The notes beneath the pieces were generated by a model that saw nothing but the letters and a program-made list of their open reading frames with translations, made no database searches and was not told where the DNA came from. Positions 37,121-45,590 of a DNA stretch of 64,000 nucleotides are shown one piece after another. Every line of letters begins with the position of its first letter. Position 1 is the stretch's first letter. The position numbers were made by a program, and so were the translations under genes. Source of the stretch: Trueperaceae bacterium (GTDB lineage: Bacteria; Deinococcota; Deinococci; Deinococcales; Trueperaceae); assembly GCA_020431825.1 (NCBI GenBank), contig JAGQHN010000014.1, forward strand, positions 1-64,000. The letters run 5' to 3'.

Positions 37121-37885
37121 ATGGACTTATTCAGTTTAGAAGGAGAAGTTGCCTTTGTTACCGGGGCTGGTAGTGGAATTGGGCAACGACTCGCTATTGG
37201 TCTGGCGGAAGCAGGCGCAGAGGTTGCTTGTTTTGATTTAGGCAGTAGTCAGGGGCTTGACCTCACGGTCGATAAAATTGAGGCCTTAGGAAGACGCGCC
37301 TTAAAATATATAGGTGATGTTACTCAGGCAGAAGCTTTACAGAGTGCAGTTGCGGGGCTCGAGCAGCAACTTGGCCCCCTCACTATAGCGCTCAATTGTG
37401 CTGGCATCGCCAATGCTGCCCCGGCGGAAACCATGACCTTGGAGCAGTGGCAGCGCATGCTAGATATCAATCTTACAGGGGTGTTTTTGGCCTGTCAGGC
37501 AGAAGCAAACGTTATGCTGCCACGCAAACGTGGCTCGATTATTAATATCGCTTCCATGTCTGGCAGCATCGTCAATCGTGGGATTTTACAGGCACACTAC
37601 AACAGTTCAAAAGCAGCCGTTATGCACCTGACCAAGAGTTTGGCGATGGAGTGGAGCAACCGTGGTATACGGGTTAATTCTATTAGCCCAGGCTATACCC
37701 TTACGCCCATGAATTTGCGCCCCGAAGTCGCCGAGCAGCGCAAAGTCTTTGAGCGTGATACCCCCATGGGCCGCATGGCAACCGTAGATGAAATGGTTGG
37801 CCCTGCCATTTTCCTGGCAAGTCAGGCAGCCTCGTTTTGCACCGGGCTTGACCTGATTGTAGATGGTGGCTTTGTTTGCTGGTAA
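37121..37885 (+). CDS. SDR-family oxidoreductase (first of two)
   Basis: A 254-aa classical short-chain dehydrogenase. The NAD(P) motif is GAGSGIGQ (16-23), NCAGIA, the catalytic serine in ASMSG, and the Y-x3-K in YNSSKAAV. An acidic FDLGSS after the second strand suggests NAD preference. It probably oxidises a polyol or sugar handled by the locus (for instance a branched sugar alcohol), but the substrate is unknown. AGGAGGCAGGT precedes the ATG. Followed at 180 bp by a second SDR. Confidence 0.85.
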   Translation: MDLFSLEGEVAFVTGAGSGIGQRLAIGLAEAGAEVACFDLGSSQGLDLTVDKIEALGRRALKYIGDVTQAEALQSAVAGLEQQLGPLTIALNCAGIANAAPAETMTLEQWQRMLDINLTGVFLACQAEANVMLPRKRGSIINIASMSGSIVNRGILQAHYNSSKAAVMHLTKSLAMEWSNRGIRVNSISPGYTLTPMNLRPEVAEQRKVFERDTPMGRMATVDEMVGPAIFLASQAASFCTGLDLIVDGGFVCW

Positions 37886-37902
37886 AAAGGGAGTAAGGTA
37901 AA

Positions 37903-37992
37903 CCTCCCCCTCAATCTCCTCTTTAGAAAAGGGGAGTTAAAAGGGATTCCATTCTTAGTTCTTATCAATTCTCCAATTTTGAATAAAATTGG
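37903..37992. repeat. Two intergenic hairpins between the SDR genes
   Basis: CTCCCC (37904-37909) can pair with GGGGAG (37931-37936), and CCAATTTT (37973-37980) pairs perfectly with AAAATTGG (37985-37992). The C/G-rich and A/T-rich hairpin composition looks like a small mobile palindromic element of the kind found between genes in many bacteria. A weak echo (TCTCCCCTTAGAAAAGGGC) sits inside the transketolase gene near 39650. Confidence 0.35.
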
Positions 37993-38063
37993 GGATAACT
38001 CGTGATACAGGGGATTTCTCAGGCAGACAAAAACTTCTTAAGGAGCATAGGAAAGAGATAAAA

Positions 38064-38849
38064 ATGAACTTAAAAAGATTTAAGGATAAGGTTGTTGTGA
38101 TTACTGGTGCAAGCCGCGGTATTGGCGCAGGCATTGCTGAGCGCTTTGCTCAGGAAGGTGCCAGATTAGTACTCAGTGCCAACGAAGATCAGGTTCACCA
38201 GACAGCAGAAGACTTGCGGGATAAAGGGTTTGAGGCTATTTCAGTTTTTGCTGATGTCACCTCGAAAGCAGATGTCGAGGCACTTTTTGCCAAAGCTGAA
38301 CAAGAATATGGACAGATTGATGTTTCAGTACACAATGCTGGCTTTATCACCATTGCTAAGCTCGAGGACCTCACTGAAGCCGAGTGGGACAAAGTCATGG
38401 CGATAAACACCAAAGGGGTCTTCCTCTGCTGTCAGGTTGCCGCCAGCTATATGAGAAAACGCCACTATGGCCGCATTATTAATACCGCTTCGGGACAGGC
38501 GCGGCAAGGTTTTATCTATACCCCACATTATGCCGCCAGCAAATTTGGTGTGGTAGGCATTACCCAGAGTCTGGCAAAAGAACTGGCCACCAGTGGCATA
38601 ACTGTTAATGCCATATGCCCGGGCATTATTGACACCGATATGTGGGCCTACAATGACACAGTCTGGGGCAAACTCTTAGGCGACTACCAGCCGGGTGAAC
38701 TCATGCAGGAATGGGTAGATAATATCCCGATGAAACGCGTAGGGACCAGCAGTGATGTCGCTGCCCTGGTAAGTTTTTTAGCCTCTGATGATGCTGCTTA
38801 CATCACCGGTCAAAGTATCAATATTGACGGTGGACTCTTTATGTCTTAA
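38064..38849 (+). CDS. SDR-family oxidoreductase (second)
   Basis: A 261-aa short-chain dehydrogenase: VVVITGASRGIGAGIAERF, NAGFI, ASGQARQ and the Y-x3-K in YAASKFGVVG, ending with the usual ITGQSINIDGG. I chose the ATG at 38064 (GGAAAGAG upstream); the frame extends upstream to 37989 through the hairpin region. It resembles sorbitol/gluconate-type dehydrogenases. It may act on the same or a consecutive substrate as the first SDR. Confidence 0.85.
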   Translation: MNLKRFKDKVVVITGASRGIGAGIAERFAQEGARLVLSANEDQVHQTAEDLRDKGFEAISVFADVTSKADVEALFAKAEQEYGQIDVSVHNAGFITIAKLEDLTEAEWDKVMAINTKGVFLCCQVAASYMRKRHYGRIINTASGQARQGFIYTPHYAASKFGVVGITQSLAKELATSGITVNAICPGIIDTDMWAYNDTVWGKLLGDYQPGELMQEWVDNIPMKRVGTSSDVAALVSFLASDDAAYITGQSINIDGGLFMS

Positions 38850-38927
38850 GGCCAAAACGAAGCTGCCTATACTTGACAGAGCCAATCAACGGGAGTAGCA
38901 TGCTCACATAGTGAAATAAATTCAGCA

Positions 38928-38943
38928 TGGAATAAATATTCAA
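38928..38943. promoter_or_regulatory. Operator-like palindrome TGGAATA-AA-TATTCAA
   Basis: Same 7-2-7 geometry as the perfect site at 36861-36876 with a single arm mismatch; a looser relative, TGAAATAAATTCA, sits at 38912-38924. It ends 25 bp before the GTG of the transketolase gene, so it could block ribosome or polymerase access for the transketolase-kinase operon. Confidence 0.55.
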
Positions 38944-38968
38944 CTTTCAACCCTCCAAAGGAGTTTGT

Positions 38969-39805
38969 GTGACAGTAAAACCCCTTATTTCCGCCCACGA
39001 CCTAGCCTCCAGGGCAAAAGCACAAAGAAAGCAAAACCTCGAGCTTATCTATAACACCGGCATGGGACATATTGGCGGCGATATGTCAGCTACTGATATT
39101 TTAATTACTCTTTATTTTGCCATTTTAAATATAGACCCCAGGAAACCCAACGACCCTGCGCGTGACCGCTTCATTATGAGTAAGGGTCACTGCTCGGGAG
39201 CGCTTTACAGTACCCTGGCAAACCGTGGCTTTTTTCCGGTTGAAGACTTAAAAACCTATATGCAGCCCCTGTCAAAACTAAACGGGCACCCTGACCGCAA
39301 CAAAATCCCTGGGGTTGAAACCAATACCGGACCCCTTGGTCACGGTTTACCCGTCGCGGTTGGCACCGCCATAGGCGCAAAACTCGGCAAACAGAGCTGG
39401 CGAACCTATGTGCTAACGGGTGATGGTGAACTGCAAGAGGGCAGTAACTGGGAAGCGGCTATGCTGGCAGGTCATAGAGGGCTGGATAATTTGACCGTGA
39501 TTATAGACAGAAACCGCTTACAGCAGGGTGACTGGGTTGAAGCCACCAATAACCTCGAGCCCCTGGCTGATAAGTGGCGTGCCTTTGGCTGGTCAGTTAG
39601 TGAAATTGACGGTCATGACTATGACGCTCTGCTTGAAACCTTCCACTCTCTCCCCTTAGAAAAGGGCAAACCCAGTTGTATCGTTGCTCATACGCATAAA
39701 GGTAACGGTATCTCATTTATGCAAGACCACCCTGGCTGGCATCATAGGGTACCCACCGAAGCCGAGCTAACTGAGGCACTGCAAGAACTGGGGGAAAAGG
39801 CGTGA
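38969..39805 (+). CDS. Transketolase, N-terminal subunit (thiamine diphosphate-binding)
   Basis: A 278-aa half-transketolase. GMGHIGGDMSATDI carries the family His, and GDGELQEGSNWEAAM with DNLTVIIDRN is the ThDP/metal-binding motif. Split transketolases of this type act as alpha2beta2 with the C-terminal subunit encoded next. In D-apiose users a two-subunit transketolase (AptA/AptB) converts apulose 4-phosphate and glyceraldehyde 3-phosphate to dihydroxyacetone phosphate and xylulose 5-phosphate; the gene context makes this the likely role, though not proven by sequence. GTG start with AAAGGAG. Confidence 0.85.
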   Translation: MTVKPLISAHDLASRAKAQRKQNLELIYNTGMGHIGGDMSATDILITLYFAILNIDPRKPNDPARDRFIMSKGHCSGALYSTLANRGFFPVEDLKTYMQPLSKLNGHPDRNKIPGVETNTGPLGHGLPVAVGTAIGAKLGKQSWRTYVLTGDGELQEGSNWEAAMLAGHRGLDNLTVIIDRNRLQQGDWVEATNNLEPLADKWRAFGWSVSEIDGHDYDALLETFHSLPLEKGKPSCIVAHTHKGNGISFMQDHPGWHHRVPTEAELTEALQELGEKA

Positions 39806-40755
39806 ACGCAACCTTAGACGCCAAACTTTATGATTGCCGTGACGCTTTTGCTGAAACGCTCGAGCGCCTTGGTGAACAGGATGAGCGAATTGTGGTCGTA
39901 GTTAACGACTCGGTAGGCTCGAGTAAGGTCGGTGGCTTTAAAAAGAAATTTCCAGATAGGCTTATTAATGTCGGCATCGCCGAGCAAAACATGGTGGGCG
40001 TAGGCGCAGGCTTAGCCAATGCCGGATTTATTCCCTTTGTGTGCGCCGCAGCTTGCTTTTTAACAGGTCGCGCTTTAGAGCAAATAAAAGCTGACGTTGC
40101 TTACTCGAATACCAATGTCAAGTTAGTTGGCATCAGCAGTGGTATGGCTTACGGTGCACTTGGCCCAACCCATCACTCCATCGAAGATTTTGCCTGGACG
40201 CGCGCTATCGCCAACCTGACCGTCATTGCCCCGGCTGACCCAACTGAAACCTCCCAGGTTATTGACATGGCAGCCAAAACCCCTGGCCCCATGTTCTTAA
40301 GGCTTAGCCGTATGGGCGTACCCGAGGTCCACGACAAAGGCTATAACTTTGAACTTGGTAAAGCTGCTACCCTGCGCGAAGGCAAAGACATAACACTCAT
40401 TGCTAACGGGGTTCTGGTGACAAAAGCCTTAGAAGCCGCGAGCCTACTTGCTAAAGACGGTATTGATGCCAGGGTGCTTAACATGGCAACCGTCAAACCC
40501 ATCGACAAAGCAGCAATCATTAAAGCTGCCAGAGAAACAGGTGCCATCGTTACCGCAGAGGAGCACAGCACTCACGGAGGCTTAGGCAGTGCCATTGCTG
40601 AAGTGGTAGTCGAAAATGCCCCCGTCCAAATGCGCATCCTGGGCGTTCCTGGCGTTTTTGCGCCTACTGGCGAGGCACCCTGGCTTCTGGAACATTTCGG
40701 CCTGACCGCACAGGGTATCTATGAGGCCGCTAAAAGCTTAAAAACTCATGACTGA
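39802..40755 (+). CDS. Transketolase, C-terminal subunit
   Basis: A 317-aa protein with the pyrimidine-binding transketolase domain (VGIAEQNMVGVGAGLANAGF, with the conserved Glu in GIAEQN) and the C-terminal transketolase domain (IVTAEEHSTHGGLGSAIAEV). It complements the N-terminal subunit, whose stop it overlaps by 4 bp (GTGA start). Together they equal one full transketolase. The alternative, a DXS-like enzyme, is unlikely because the N-terminal half is transketolase-type. Confidence 0.87.
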   Translation: MNATLDAKLYDCRDAFAETLERLGEQDERIVVVVNDSVGSSKVGGFKKKFPDRLINVGIAEQNMVGVGAGLANAGFIPFVCAAACFLTGRALEQIKADVAYSNTNVKLVGISSGMAYGALGPTHHSIEDFAWTRAIANLTVIAPADPTETSQVIDMAAKTPGPMFLRLSRMGVPEVHDKGYNFELGKAATLREGKDITLIANGVLVTKALEAASLLAKDGIDARVLNMATVKPIDKAAIIKAARETGAIVTAEEHSTHGGLGSAIAEVVVENAPVQMRILGVPGVFAPTGEAPWLLEHFGLTAQGIYEAAKSLKTHD

Positions 40756-42226
40756 GTCTTACCTGTTAGCCATTGATCAGGGTACAACCAATACCAAGGT
40801 CATCATTGTGAACAGTCTCGGGCAAGATGTCGCTCAAGCTTCCCGCCCCGTAAATATCACCTTTCCCAAACCTGCCTGGGTTGAGCAGGATGCCCTGCAA
40901 ATCTGGCAGAGCGTTAGAGCAGCGCTCGATGATTGCCTGACTAAGGCAAAGGTCCCTATTGCAGCCATTGGCATAAGCAATCAGCGGGAATCAGTGCTGC
41001 TTTGGGAGCGAAGCACGGGTAAACCGCTTGGCCCGGTCATCAGCTGGCAGTGTCGCCGCAGCGCAGAATTTTGTGCAGGGCTCGAGCAAAAAGGTCTGGC
41101 AGATTTCCTTCACAAACGTACCGGCCTCACCATTGACCCGCTCTTTTCAGCATCTAAAGCACGCTGGCTGCTTGACCATAGCCAGGAAGGGCAAAAACGG
41201 GCGGAGGCGGGCGAGCTTTGCATTGGCACGGTAGATAGCTGGCTGCTCTATAAACTCACAGGCCATAAAGCACATAAAACTGATGTCACCAACGCCTCGC
41301 GCACACAGCTCTTCAACCTGGAAAGCCAGAGCTGGGATGACGACCTTTTAAGCATCTTTGGTATTCCTAAAGTGGCTTTGCCAGAAGTTTTGCCCTCGAG
41401 TAGCCACTTTGGCGAAACGGTTGCCCTGGGTGAACTAGCAGCAGGTCTTCCTATTGCTGGGATGATTGGCGACTCTCACGGCGCACTCTTTGGTCAGGCC
41501 GGCTTTGAGCGTGGTTCGGTCAAGGCAACCTACGGCACGGGCAGTTCGCTTATGACGCCAACGGAAAAACTTATAAGCTCAGACCATGGTTTATCCAGCA
41601 CCATCGCCTGGGGCCAAAAAACGGGTGTTACTTATGCACTCGAGGGCAACATCTCCTCTACAGGTGCGGCAGTTGCCTGGCTGGTAGATTTGCTAGGGCT
41701 CGAGTCTCCTAAAGCGCTAACCGAGCTAGCGCAAACGGTAGAAAGCTCCGAAGGGGTATCCTTTGTACCTGCCTTCGTCGGTCTTGGCGCACCCTACTGG
41801 AAAGATAAAGCCAGAGGCACCATTTCAGGACTAACCAGAGGCAGCAGTCGGGCGCATATGGCACGGGCAGGGCTCGAGAGCATTGTTTTTCAAATTCGCG
41901 ACGTTTTTGACCTTATGGCCCAGGAAGCGCAGAGCGAACTGAATCAGCTAATGGCTGATGGAGGTGCCAGCAGCAGCGACTTTCTTATGCAGTTACAGGC
42001 AGATGTACTGGGCGTGCCGGTCTTGCGCAACCGCTCAGAGCATCTTTCAGCCTTAGGCGCAGCTTATCTGGCAGGACTCGAGCTAGGTCTTTATGGTGGC
42101 CTCGAGGCAATTGCAGCGCTTCCCAGAGAGCTTGACCGTTTTGAACCCAAACTATCTGAAAGCAGTCGAAAGGCAGCTTATGACGGCTGGCAAGCAGCTA
42201 TTCGGCGCACCTTGTTTGAAGCATAG
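40748..42226 (+). CDS. FGGY-family carbohydrate kinase
   Basis: A 492-aa sugar kinase. The phosphate-1 motif is LLAIDQGTTNTKVII (6-20), followed by FGGY features such as GISNQRESVLLW, WQCRRSAEF, GTGSSLMTP and DGGASSSDFLMQLQAD. Glycerol kinase and xylulokinase are nearest by eye. It overlaps the transketolase subunit by 8 bp, so its product is very likely the transketolase substrate; apulose kinase fits. Cytoplasmic. Confidence 0.87.
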   Translation: MTESYLLAIDQGTTNTKVIIVNSLGQDVAQASRPVNITFPKPAWVEQDALQIWQSVRAALDDCLTKAKVPIAAIGISNQRESVLLWERSTGKPLGPVISWQCRRSAEFCAGLEQKGLADFLHKRTGLTIDPLFSASKARWLLDHSQEGQKRAEAGELCIGTVDSWLLYKLTGHKAHKTDVTNASRTQLFNLESQSWDDDLLSIFGIPKVALPEVLPSSSHFGETVALGELAAGLPIAGMIGDSHGALFGQAGFERGSVKATYGTGSSLMTPTEKLISSDHGLSSTIAWGQKTGVTYALEGNISSTGAAVAWLVDLLGLESPKALTELAQTVESSEGVSFVPAFVGLGAPYWKDKARGTISGLTRGSSRAHMARAGLESIVFQIRDVFDLMAQEAQSELNQLMADGGASSSDFLMQLQADVLGVPVLRNRSEHLSALGAAYLAGLELGLYGGLEAIAALPRELDRFEPKLSESSRKAAYDGWQAAIRRTLFEA

Positions 42227-42272
42227 CTATCTAAACCCAGGCATCTGCCCCAGTTCTCTGGTCTAGCACAGG

Positions 42273-42278
42273 TATACT
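42273..42278 (+). promoter_or_regulatory. -10 box TATACT placed for a leaderless start
   Basis: TATACT lies exactly 7 nt before the ATG at 42286, with no Shine-Dalgarno between. This is the spacing expected when transcription starts at or beside the start codon. No convincing -35 box is present at 17 bp. Confidence 0.4.
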
Positions 42279-42285
42279 AATGCTC

Positions 42286-43233
42286 ATGGAAGATGCCGAA
42301 GAGTTGCGCCTTGTTACCAAAGTTGCCAGCCTTTACTATGAAAAAAATTTGCGTCAGGCCGATATTGCCTCGCAACTTGATTTGTCACAAGCTGGCGTGT
42401 CGCGACTCTTAAAACGCGCCAAAGAAGAAAATATTGTGCGCATTACGGTAGCGCAACCTTTGGGTGCTTATACCCGGCTCGAGCAAGACATCGAAACTCG
42501 CTACGGCATTAAAGAGGCTATTGTCGTAGATAGCGGTAGTAGTGACGCTCAGCTGCTGCGCAACCTTGGTGCTGCCGCCGCCTATTATCTGGAAACTACT
42601 CTTAAACCTAGCGAAGTTATTGGCATCTCGAGTTGGAGCGAAACGCTGCTAGCCATGACCAATGCCATGCACCCTGTTCCCACCAAAAATGCCAAGGTTG
42701 TGCAAATTTTGGGCGGCGTTGGTAACCCCAGTGCAGAATCTCACGCAGCCCATTTGACCCGTCGACTGGCAAATCTCATTGGGGCGCAGAGCGTTATGCT
42801 TTCTGCGCCCGGCGTGGTTGCCTCAAAAAGCGCCCGAGACATTTTGCTGGCTGACCCCTTTGTGAGCGAGGCTATCGGACTTTTTGATCAGGTCAGTCTG
42901 GCGCTGGTCGGTATCGGTGCCCGTACCCCCTCAAAAGTCCTGGCCAGCAGTGGCAATGTCTTTTCTGATGAAGAGCTCGAGACTCTGAGCAAACAGGGCG
43001 CCGTTGGCGACATCTGCCTGCGCTTTTTTGATGAAGCGGGTAAACCCGTGCTGTCAAGCTTTGATCAGCGTGTTATCGGCATGACCCTAGAAGAGCTTAA
43101 AGGGGTCAGGCGCAATGTAGGTATTGCTGGAGGAAAGCGTAAATATGCCGCCATTAAAGGAGCCCTCGAGGGCAACTGGATAAATGTGCTTATCACCGAC
43201 AAGGGTAGTGCCGAGTATTTGCTCAAACCTTAA
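42286..43233 (+). CDS. SorC/DeoR-type sugar-binding transcriptional regulator
   Basis: A ~315-aa regulator: N-terminal helix-turn-helix (about 20-50: NLRQADIASQLDLSQAGVSR) and a C-terminal sugar-phosphate-binding domain (GISSWSETLLAMTNAM, VVQILGGVGNPSAESHA, LALVGIGARTPSK). Such proteins respond to phosphorylated sugars, here perhaps the kinase product. I prefer the ATG at 42286 because of the TATACT box; an ATG at 42280 overlaps that region. It follows the kinase gene by 59 bp and probably controls the TTGAATA-type palindromes upstream. Its stop overlaps the convergent glycosidase gene. Confidence 0.85.
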   Translation: MEDAEELRLVTKVASLYYEKNLRQADIASQLDLSQAGVSRLLKRAKEENIVRITVAQPLGAYTRLEQDIETRYGIKEAIVVDSGSSDAQLLRNLGAAAAYYLETTLKPSEVIGISSWSETLLAMTNAMHPVPTKNAKVVQILGGVGNPSAESHAAHLTRRLANLIGAQSVMLSAPGVVASKSARDILLADPFVSEAIGLFDQVSLALVGIGARTPSKVLASSGNVFSDEELETLSKQGAVGDICLRFFDEAGKPVLSSFDQRVIGMTLEELKGVRRNVGIAGGKRKYAAIKGALEGNWINVLITDKGSAEYLLKP

Positions 43234-44567
43234 GCCTGTCCGGGTGGCAAATAATTAGCAGCTTTGTCATCCAGCACCAGAACCCAGTCAGGACCATCGG
43301 TTGGAGTGGTGAAGGTTAGTTTGTCGAGTTTGGGAAATGAGGCTATTTCCTGACTCGAGCCTGTTCTGGGGTTATACCACCAGGCAACTAAGGTATCACC
43401 TGAAAGTTGAGCGGTGTTAACCCTAAACTTTGTATAAAGCGGTAAATAGATAAAGGCGTAGCTGCCTGACTCATCTCGAGTTGCTACCGGATATTCATGG
43501 CGACCTGTAGATAAATAGTCAAGTAAGCTTTGATCGGGTTGGCGCACAAACTGAGGACGTGACTCGATAAGTTTACGCAAATAGCGCAGTTGCTCGGCAG
43601 CAGGCCGCCTCAGGGCGTCTTGCCAGCAAATCAGCTCATTGCCATTATTGATAGGCTGACGTTTAGGGTCATACATCTGCCAGACAAAATGATGTCCATA
43701 GGTCACGCCACAGCCTCCGGCAAAAACGGAGCGGTAACACTGTTTGCGCACATCATGGTCGCGAAAATAGCCATTTTCAGGGTTCCAATTTGGCCAGGGA
43801 TTCACTGGATGATCTTCATAATTAGGTTCAGCGTCTAAGCTTGGGCGAATGGGGCTTAGCTCCCAGTCTCGAGCTATCCAGTTCCACACCGGATAGTCAT
43901 GCCCGGCACCGTGACCCGACTGCATCATATGAATATCAAGCCAGTCCTCTTCCTGTAACGTTGCGGAGGTCCAGCTACTGCCAGAAGGATGGTAGGTCAT
44001 TAAGGTTTTGGAATCATGTTCTTTTATACCAGAGGCTATAGCGCGCCAAACTGGACGGAAGTCCTGCCCTTCATAAACCGGAGGACGGTCACCCCCAAGG
44101 CACCAAATGAGATGGCTATGTCTGGCAAAACGCTTCCCTACAAACTGTCCGTAAGCGAAGGCATTTTCAGGGGTGAAAACAGGCTGATTCTTAGTCCACA
44201 TCGGAAAAACCTTGTGGCCCCAGGTTGGCAAAACTGCAATATAGAGTCCATACTTAAGCGCAAGCTCGAGGTAGGCATCTACCCTATCGAAATAGGCCAA
44301 ATTGGGTTTTAGAGGATCATCATCATAGAGAGCCTGCCCACCGTTGTAGGCTTCAAAAAGGGCGTCATGTTCTGAAATCAGCACTGCTTGTATAACCGTA
44401 AAACCTTGCTGAGCCCGCGTAGCAAAATAATGCTCAGCCTCCTCATAACTCAAAAGATGAAAGAGATTCCAGGCAGTATCGCCTAACCAGAAAAAAGGTG
44501 CGCCACTTTCAGTTTGCAAATAATGCCGATTTGCACTAAGACTTAAGCGCTCGAGTCCATTAGTCAT
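43230..44567 (-). CDS. Apiosidase-like glycoside hydrolase (DUF4038/GH140-type), paralogue
   Basis: A 445-aa predicted cytoplasmic glycosidase, clearly paralogous to the 28.0-29.3 kb gene: FFWLGDTAWNLFHLLSYEEA, GFTVIQAVLISEH, VLPTWGHKV, IWCLGGDRPP, SLDAEPNYEDHP and a C-terminal beta domain ending WVLVLDDKAANY. Two copies in one locus suggest different linkages or substrates. It runs convergently to the regulator gene (4-bp overlap). GAGGATAAC precedes the ATG. Confidence 0.8.
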   Translation of the reverse strand: MTNGLERLSLSANRHYLQTESGAPFFWLGDTAWNLFHLLSYEEAEHYFATRAQQGFTVIQAVLISEHDALFEAYNGGQALYDDDPLKPNLAYFDRVDAYLELALKYGLYIAVLPTWGHKVFPMWTKNQPVFTPENAFAYGQFVGKRFARHSHLIWCLGGDRPPVYEGQDFRPVWRAIASGIKEHDSKTLMTYHPSGSSWTSATLQEEDWLDIHMMQSGHGAGHDYPVWNWIARDWELSPIRPSLDAEPNYEDHPVNPWPNWNPENGYFRDHDVRKQCYRSVFAGGCGVTYGHHFVWQMYDPKRQPINNGNELICWQDALRRPAAEQLRYLRKLIESRPQFVRQPDQSLLDYLSTGRHEYPVATRDESGSYAFIYLPLYTKFRVNTAQLSGDTLVAWWYNPRTGSSQEIASFPKLDKLTFTTPTDGPDWVLVLDDKAANYLPPGQA

Positions 44568-44642
44568 CGTTATCCTCTATTCTTCATCAAACTTTATAGG
44601 GTATTTTATACGCACATTTAGCAAACTATCTGGAGCTTTGAT

Positions 44643-44960
44643 TTGTCTTACAAGATAGAGTCATGGACACCAGACCACCAACGCTGGCAAGAACTGCGTA
44701 GTCTTATAGCAGCAGAAGGCCAAAGCGTCTGGGCCTTTGAGCCTTATTTTGAAAGCTCTTCACGACATTTTCTGGTAGCTCACTATAATTTGCGGCTTGG
44801 TAATATTTGTCGTCTGGGAAATTGGCCTGCATGATAGAGGACGTTCGAGCATAAAACTCCGCAGCAAGGCGAAAAATGCAACCCTTGATACTCTTGAGAA
44901 ATACCGCCAATTGGGTGTTGGTTGCAACTTACAAGAAGTTTGCTTTATTGATTTTCTTAC
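44643..44960 (+). pseudogene. Possible decayed GNAT acetyltransferase gene
   Basis: A TTG-started frame (44643-44834) encodes 63 residues beginning MSYKIESWTPDHQRWQELRS and later RHFLVAHYNL, which resembles the N-terminus of a GNAT acetyltransferase but stops well before the acetyl-CoA motif. A different frame then reads KNATLDTLEKYRQLGVG up to a TGA near 44961, which could be the C-terminal end after a deletion and frameshift. I call it a pseudogene with low confidence; it may also be non-coding. Confidence 0.3.
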
Positions 44961-45009
44961 GTGAATAGAGAATGGCTTTTGATAAAATAATTTAAGTAAT
45001 GGGACTCTC

Positions 45010-45408
45010 ATGACAAACCCAAAGGTCATCTCCAAAAACAAAATGATTCTATTTGCCTTTCTAGCTCTCTTTGCTGGTGCTGGTGTCATAGCATATGCTT
45101 TGCAGTTTTCTGCTCTCTCATATCAATTTGACTGTAGTCGCCAAGCTAATCAATGTATTCTTGCGCGCAAGATGGTCATCGGTGGCATAAAAGAAGACAT
45201 GATTGCAATAGATCAAATTAACAAGGTTGAAATTACTCTTCATAGTAATCAACAAAGTAATGTGTGGGTAATTACTGATCATCAAAGACTTCCGTTAGGT
45301 ACATTTCGTAGTTATACCTCTGAAGCAAATCACCTGATGAATGATCTGAATAGCTATATCTATGATAGTTCAGAAGAAAGTTTCAGCCACCATTGGTCAA
45401 ATCATTAG
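45010..45408 (+). CDS. Small membrane-anchored protein of unknown function (132 aa)
   Basis: No family recognised. One hydrophobic helix (about 13-37, ILFAFLALFAGAGVIAYAL) is followed by a domain with alternating beta-like segments (SYQFDCSRQANQCILARKM, INKVEITLHS, VWVITDHQRLPLG) that could be PH-like. Two cysteines are close together. The gene is more AT-rich than its neighbours, has no CTCGAG and weak signals before its ATG. Possibly acquired. Confidence 0.5.
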   Translation: MTNPKVISKNKMILFAFLALFAGAGVIAYALQFSALSYQFDCSRQANQCILARKMVIGGIKEDMIAIDQINKVEITLHSNQQSNVWVITDHQRLPLGTFRSYTSEANHLMNDLNSYIYDSSEESFSHHWSNH

Positions 45409-45529
45409 CGAGTAAAGAAATAAGCCTTTACTGCAAAGAATAAAACTCTATCTGTCAACTTGCTGGAAAGAACCTATACCAACCGGCTCAAAGCGAATAA
45501 CCCCAGGCACCCTTTTAAACTGGGTTCCC

Positions 45530-45572
45530 AAGCTGATCTATCCCGTCGGGGATAACATTCATCAATCAGCTT
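45530..45572. other. Nested inverted repeats before the DinB-like gene
   Basis: AAGCTGA (45530-45536) pairs with TCAGCTT (45566-45572), and inside it TATCCC (45539-45544) pairs with GGGATA (45549-45554) over a GTCG loop. It lies just upstream of the -10 box of the DinB-like gene, so it is more likely a terminator of the preceding gene or an operator than a leader. Confidence 0.35.
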
Positions 45573-45590
45573 AAGCTTAGAATGTTCCTA

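Noticed and set aside
38969-40755. 1-deoxyxylulose-5-phosphate synthase or pyruvate dehydrogenase subunits
   Set aside because: The N-terminal half has the transketolase GMGHIGGDMS and GDGELQEGSNWE motifs, and the two-subunit form next to an FGGY kinase fits a split transketolase.
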